The position numbers were made by a program, and so were the translations under genes. Below are positions 61,391 through 64,000 of a stretch of DNA of 64,000 nucleotides, one piece after another. The DNA is taken from the NCBI GenBank assembly GCA_050730675.1, contig JBOHNM010000001.1, positions 3,608 to 67,607 of the forward strand, written 5' to 3'. The notes beneath the pieces were generated by a model that saw only the letters and a list, made by a program, of their open reading frames with translations, was not told the DNA's origin and ran no database searches. This DNA comes from JBOHNM01 sp050730675. Its GTDB lineage: Bacteria; Planctomycetota; Phycisphaerae; Phycisphaerales; UBA1924. Numbering within the stretch: position 1 is the first letter of the stretch; each line of letters opens with the position of its first letter.

Positions 61391-62221
61391 TCAGATCTTC
61401 AGCTTCGGATGGCGAGATTCACGCTGCTCGGCGGTGGTCACATGGATGGTCGGCTCGGCCGCCTCTGCCGCGGCGACCCGTGCGGCGCTGCGTTTATTCA
61501 GCACCCACGCCAGCGGGAGCGAGAGCGTGTAGAGGGTGGCGAGGCCGGCGAAGGTGAGCCAAGCGTCGCGGAAGGCCAGCAGGACGATCAATCCGAACAG
61601 CGCGATGAGCGGGAATGCGAGCTTGCGGCTGATGCGAATGTGCTTCACCGAGATCATCGGCAACTTGCTGACCATCAGGACCGAGATGAGCAGGAGCACC
61701 GCCGCGGTCGCCCAGATCGGCATCTGCCAGTTGAGTTCGCTGAGTTTGAGCATGACGGGGATTTGCGCCGCGCCTGCGGCGCCGGGCGCCGGCATGCCGG
61801 CGAAGAACTTGCTGACGGGGGCGTTGAGGTCTTTTTTGCGGGCCATCCGCGTGAAGCGGGCCAGGCGGTAAGCGGCGCAGAGGGCGTACACACCCATGAG
61901 CACCAGGCCAAAGGCCTCCCACTCCTTGAGCTGCCACTTGTAGAGGATGAAGCTCGGCGCAAAGCCGAAGCAGACGAAGTCGGAGATCGAGTCGAATTTT
62001 TCGCCGAATCGCGAGGTAGCCTTGAGGAATCGCGCCACGCGACCGTCGAGCCCGTCGAGCACGAACGAAACACCGATCATCGCCACCGCACGGTCGAACA
62101 TGCCTTTGTCGGCGTAGAACATCGCCGCGCAACCGCAGATCAACGCCGCCGCCGTCAGCATGTTGGGGATCAGCTTGCGCAGCTCGACGTCGGGTTTTCT
62201 GCGGCCGGGCTCGCGGTTCAC
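61391..62221 (-). CDS. pssA: CDP-diacylglycerol-serine O-phosphatidyltransferase
   Basis: A 276-residue membrane enzyme making phosphatidylserine. The CDP-alcohol phosphotransferase motif is complete: D-GLDGRVARFLKATSRFGEKF then DSISD (DGxxAR...G...D...D), near residues 59-85. Six to eight membrane helices, e.g. MLTAAALICGCAAMFYADKG and IWATAAVLLLISVLMVSKLP. The sequence DFVCFGFAPSFILYKW is typical of the PssA branch. It lies 9 bp downstream of psd on the same strand, so the two steps to phosphatidylethanolamine form one operon. Confidence 0.92.
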   Translation of the reverse strand: MNREPGRRKPDVELRKLIPNMLTAAALICGCAAMFYADKGMFDRAVAMIGVSFVLDGLDGRVARFLKATSRFGEKFDSISDFVCFGFAPSFILYKWQLKEWEAFGLVLMGVYALCAAYRLARFTRMARKKDLNAPVSKFFAGMPAPGAAGAAQIPVMLKLSELNWQMPIWATAAVLLLISVLMVSKLPMISVKHIRISRKLAFPLIALFGLIVLLAFRDAWLTFAGLATLYTLSLPLAWVLNKRSAARVAAAEAAEPTIHVTTAEQRESRHPKLKI

Positions 62222-62230
62222 GGTTGGACC

Positions 62231-62962
62231 TCAGTGCGCAGCGGCGGCGGAGGCCGACGAGCGCGGAACGTTCACCGATGGGGTATCGACACGGGCCAGT
62301 TCACCCAGCACCGTTACGCCCCCCACCATCGTGTCGCCGACTTTGACGCGGAGTTGCGTGTGGGCCGGGAAAAAGATCTCCGCCCGCGAGCCGAAGCGGA
62401 TGAGGCCGAAGCGCTCGCCGGCGGAGACTTCCTGGGCGGGCTTGAGATGGTTGACGATGCGGCGTGCGACCAGGCCGGCGATCTGCACAAACGCGACCTT
62501 GCGCCCGTGCTTGTCGGTCATCAACACGCTGGAACGTTCGTTGACATCACTGCACTTGTCGAGCGAGGCAGTGCAGAACTGGCCGGGGCGGTATTCAACC
62601 TTATCGACGCGACCCGTCACCGGAACGCGGTTGACGTGGACATTGAACACATTGAGAAAGATCACCACCCGTTGGAGTGGCCCGGCGGGAGCGCCCGGGG
62701 CGGTCCGCAATTCGGGCGGCAACTCGTAGGTGTCCACCTTGATGACCTTGCCGTCGGCGGGGCTGATGACCAGGTCATCGCCGGGGGGAGTCAGCCGCTC
62801 GGGGTCGCGGAAGAACCAGAAGGCCCAGATGACCACGACGAGCCCCGCGGCCACCAACGGGAACCCGATCACGGGGAAGAAGTACCCGAGCGCCAGCGGC
62901 ACCCCGAGGACGATCAACGCCACAATCCCAATAACCGGCCAACCTTCGCGGGCGATGCGCAC
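62231..62962 (-). CDS. psd: phosphatidylserine decarboxylase
   Basis: A 243-residue PSD of the short, archaeal-like type. After one or two membrane helices (IVALIVLGVPLALGYFFPVI; FPLVAAGLVVVIWAFWFFRD) come VISPADGKVIKVD, FLNVFNVHVNRVPVTG, ASLDKCSDVNERSSV, FVQIAGLVARRIV and RFGLIRFGSRAEIFFPA, where the FGS triplet is the self-cleavage site that yields the pyruvoyl group. It converts phosphatidylserine to phosphatidylethanolamine. First gene of a psd-pssA operon; 141 bp upstream lies the response regulator. Confidence 0.93.
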   Translation of the reverse strand: MRIAREGWPVIGIVALIVLGVPLALGYFFPVIGFPLVAAGLVVVIWAFWFFRDPERLTPPGDDLVISPADGKVIKVDTYELPPELRTAPGAPAGPLQRVVIFLNVFNVHVNRVPVTGRVDKVEYRPGQFCTASLDKCSDVNERSSVLMTDKHGRKVAFVQIAGLVARRIVNHLKPAQEVSAGERFGLIRFGSRAEIFFPAHTQLRVKVGDTMVGGVTVLGELARVDTPSVNVPRSSASAAAAH

Positions 62963-63103
62963 GTCGATCCCCTTGCGGGCTGCAGGTCGGCCGTTCGCCG
63001 TGCGGACGGGTCGCCTGCGTCGGAAGATCCTAGGGGATACGGGGGGAGGGGGCGGCCAACCGGGGGTGATTGGGGTGACCGTCCGTGACCAGAAAACGGA
63101 CTG

Positions 63104-63526
63104 TCATGCCGCCTGATCGAGGGAGTCGTCCAGCTCGTCAAGGGCCACGCGGGGGGCCTTGGCCAGCACCGCCCGAACCCGCTCAAGGAGGTCATTGGGT
63201 GAGAAGGGCTTGGAGACGATCGAGCGGACGTTGGCCGCTGCGAGCTGGCGCTCGTCAAGCACGTGCCCGCGGGCGGTGAGGAGCATCACCGGCACATGAG
63301 CGGTGCGCGGGGAGGCGGCCAGGGCGTGGCAGAGGCCCATGCCGTCCAAGTGGGGCATGAGGAGGTCGGTGATGACCAGATCGATGCGGTGCTGGGCAGC
63401 CAGTTGGAGGGCCTCGGTGCCGTCGTGGGCTTCGATGATTTTCAGACCCGCCGTGCCGAGCTTGAGCGCGATCACCGCCGTGATCTGCGGCTCGTCGTCG
63501 ACTACCAGCACGGTGCGTGGGTGCAT
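63104..63526 (-). CDS. CheY-like response regulator (single receiver domain)
   Basis: A 140-residue protein that is one receiver domain: TVLVVDDEPQITAVIALKLG (acidic pair), LVITDLLMPHLDGMGLCHAL with the phosphorylated Asp, VPVMLLTARGHVLDERQLAA (Thr) and IVSKPFSPNDLLERVRAVLA (Lys). No output domain follows. ATG 63526 (MHPRTVLVVDDE) is chosen; the frame is open 36 bp upstream. Such stand-alone regulators work with separate kinases or partners, none of which is in the window. Confidence 0.92.
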   Translation of the reverse strand: MHPRTVLVVDDEPQITAVIALKLGTAGLKIIEAHDGTEALQLAAQHRIDLVITDLLMPHLDGMGLCHALAASPRTAHVPVMLLTARGHVLDERQLAAANVRSIVSKPFSPNDLLERVRAVLAKAPRVALDELDDSLDQAA

Positions 63527-63562
63527 GGGCGGGGTCACTCTGCGGATTCCGCCCGGATCCAT

Positions 63563-64000
63563 CCGGGCCGCTCAGCAGATCGACGGTGCCCCGCACGTGG
63601 TTGAGCCATGTGCGGACACGCCGGCCCGAATGTGGAGTTGTGGACCCTCGCACCTGCGCGAATGTCCCCAGCACGCGCCGATCGCCCGCGCGTCACAGGC
63701 ATCCGGGTCAAACGGAATGCGCCAAGCCGCGACGGATGTGCGGGCTGGGGGATCGGGACGCCAGCCGACAGTCAGACTGTCCCAGTTTGCGGACCTACCC
63801 CTGAGGGAGGGCGTGCAAAGATTTGAAGCGGGTTTTCAAATCGTTGCCGAATGAACGTGGCATCGTAAACGGCGTCAGCCACGGCTCGCACGTGCCGTAG
63901 CGAGCCGGGGTGTCCGGACTTGTGCCCGACCCGCACGCGAACCACGAACCGCCTTGGACATCGGGCGGGTGGCCTGAGTCGGCAGGTGTCGATCCAGGAT
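63563..64000. other. right window edge, no gene recognised
   Basis: These 438 bp hold no convincing coding region on either strand. The only visible structure is a short inverted repeat, GACAGT-cag-ACTGTC, near 63768-63782, which could be an operator or chance. It may be upstream sequence of a gene beyond the edge. Confidence 0.5.

Overview
The window is high-GC chromosomal DNA, most likely from a planctomycete of the Phycisphaerae type. The pointers are a PEP-CTERM-like protein ending in an Arg-rich tail, a prepilin-like protein with the N-terminal FTLIELLVVIAIIALL helix, a membrane protein with a CWGCGYDL...CPECG zinc ribbon, and many Pro/Ala-rich secreted or lipid-anchored proteins of unknown function. 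This assignment is inference; there is no rRNA in the window.

Layout. (1) 1-2.7 kb, host: the end of a YebC/PmpR-family regulator, a TIM-barrel protein, a small membrane protein, endonuclease III and two tRNA-Arg genes (CCG and TCG) on the minus strand. (2) 2.66-28.37 kb, an integrated element bounded by a perfect 47-bp direct repeat that is the 5' part of tRNA-Arg(CCG). It carries a nearly complete T7-type (podovirus) virion module in T7 order: portal, scaffold, [glycosyltransferase], major capsid, tail tubes A and B, three internal virion proteins, two fibre genes. A cargo segment follows, with a C5 cytosine methyltransferase, a NaeI-like restriction enzyme, a Vsr mismatch endonuclease and several unknowns, and then a tyrosine integrase. 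No RNA polymerase, DNA polymerase, helicase, terminase, holin or endolysin is visible. The portal reading frame has an early in-frame stop and the second fibre gene looks cut off. (3) 28.4-48.9 kb, host: an MFS transporter, an S41 protease, a pyruvate dehydrogenase complex split into two places (E1 alpha on plus; E1 beta and E2 on minus), a Nudix hydrolase, an LL-diaminopimelate aminotransferase-like enzyme, NuoA, a degenerate EAL/GGDEF protein, lipoproteins, a low-molecular-weight tyrosine phosphatase and a pseudopilin. (4) 48.9-52.1 kb, a small accessory patch: an unknown gene, an IS1595-type transposase with a tightly linked small gene, and a trypsin-like protease. (5) 52.1-64 kb, host: a membrane-anchored protein, ThiS-ThiG (thiazole synthesis), an M28 peptidase, ribosomal protein L21, a PEP-CTERM protein, the TypA/BipA GTPase, PssA and Psd (phosphatidylethanolamine synthesis) and a CheY-like regulator.

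How parts work together. Integration through the 5' half of the tRNA gene separated the tRNA from its own promoter. That promoter (TTGCCA, 17 bp, TAGCAT) now lies beyond the right-hand repeat and points through a 47-nt tRNA fragment at the integrase gene, while the intact tRNA-Arg(CCG) and tRNA-Arg(TCG) downstream of it depend on element DNA for transcription. The element looks like a reduced or helper-dependent podovirus whose replication, packaging and lysis regions are missing and whose right side carries a restriction-modification-repair cassette. The PDH genes feed acetyl-CoA to central metabolism, Psd/PssA form a two-gene operon, and ThiS/ThiG overlap as a translationally coupled pair.
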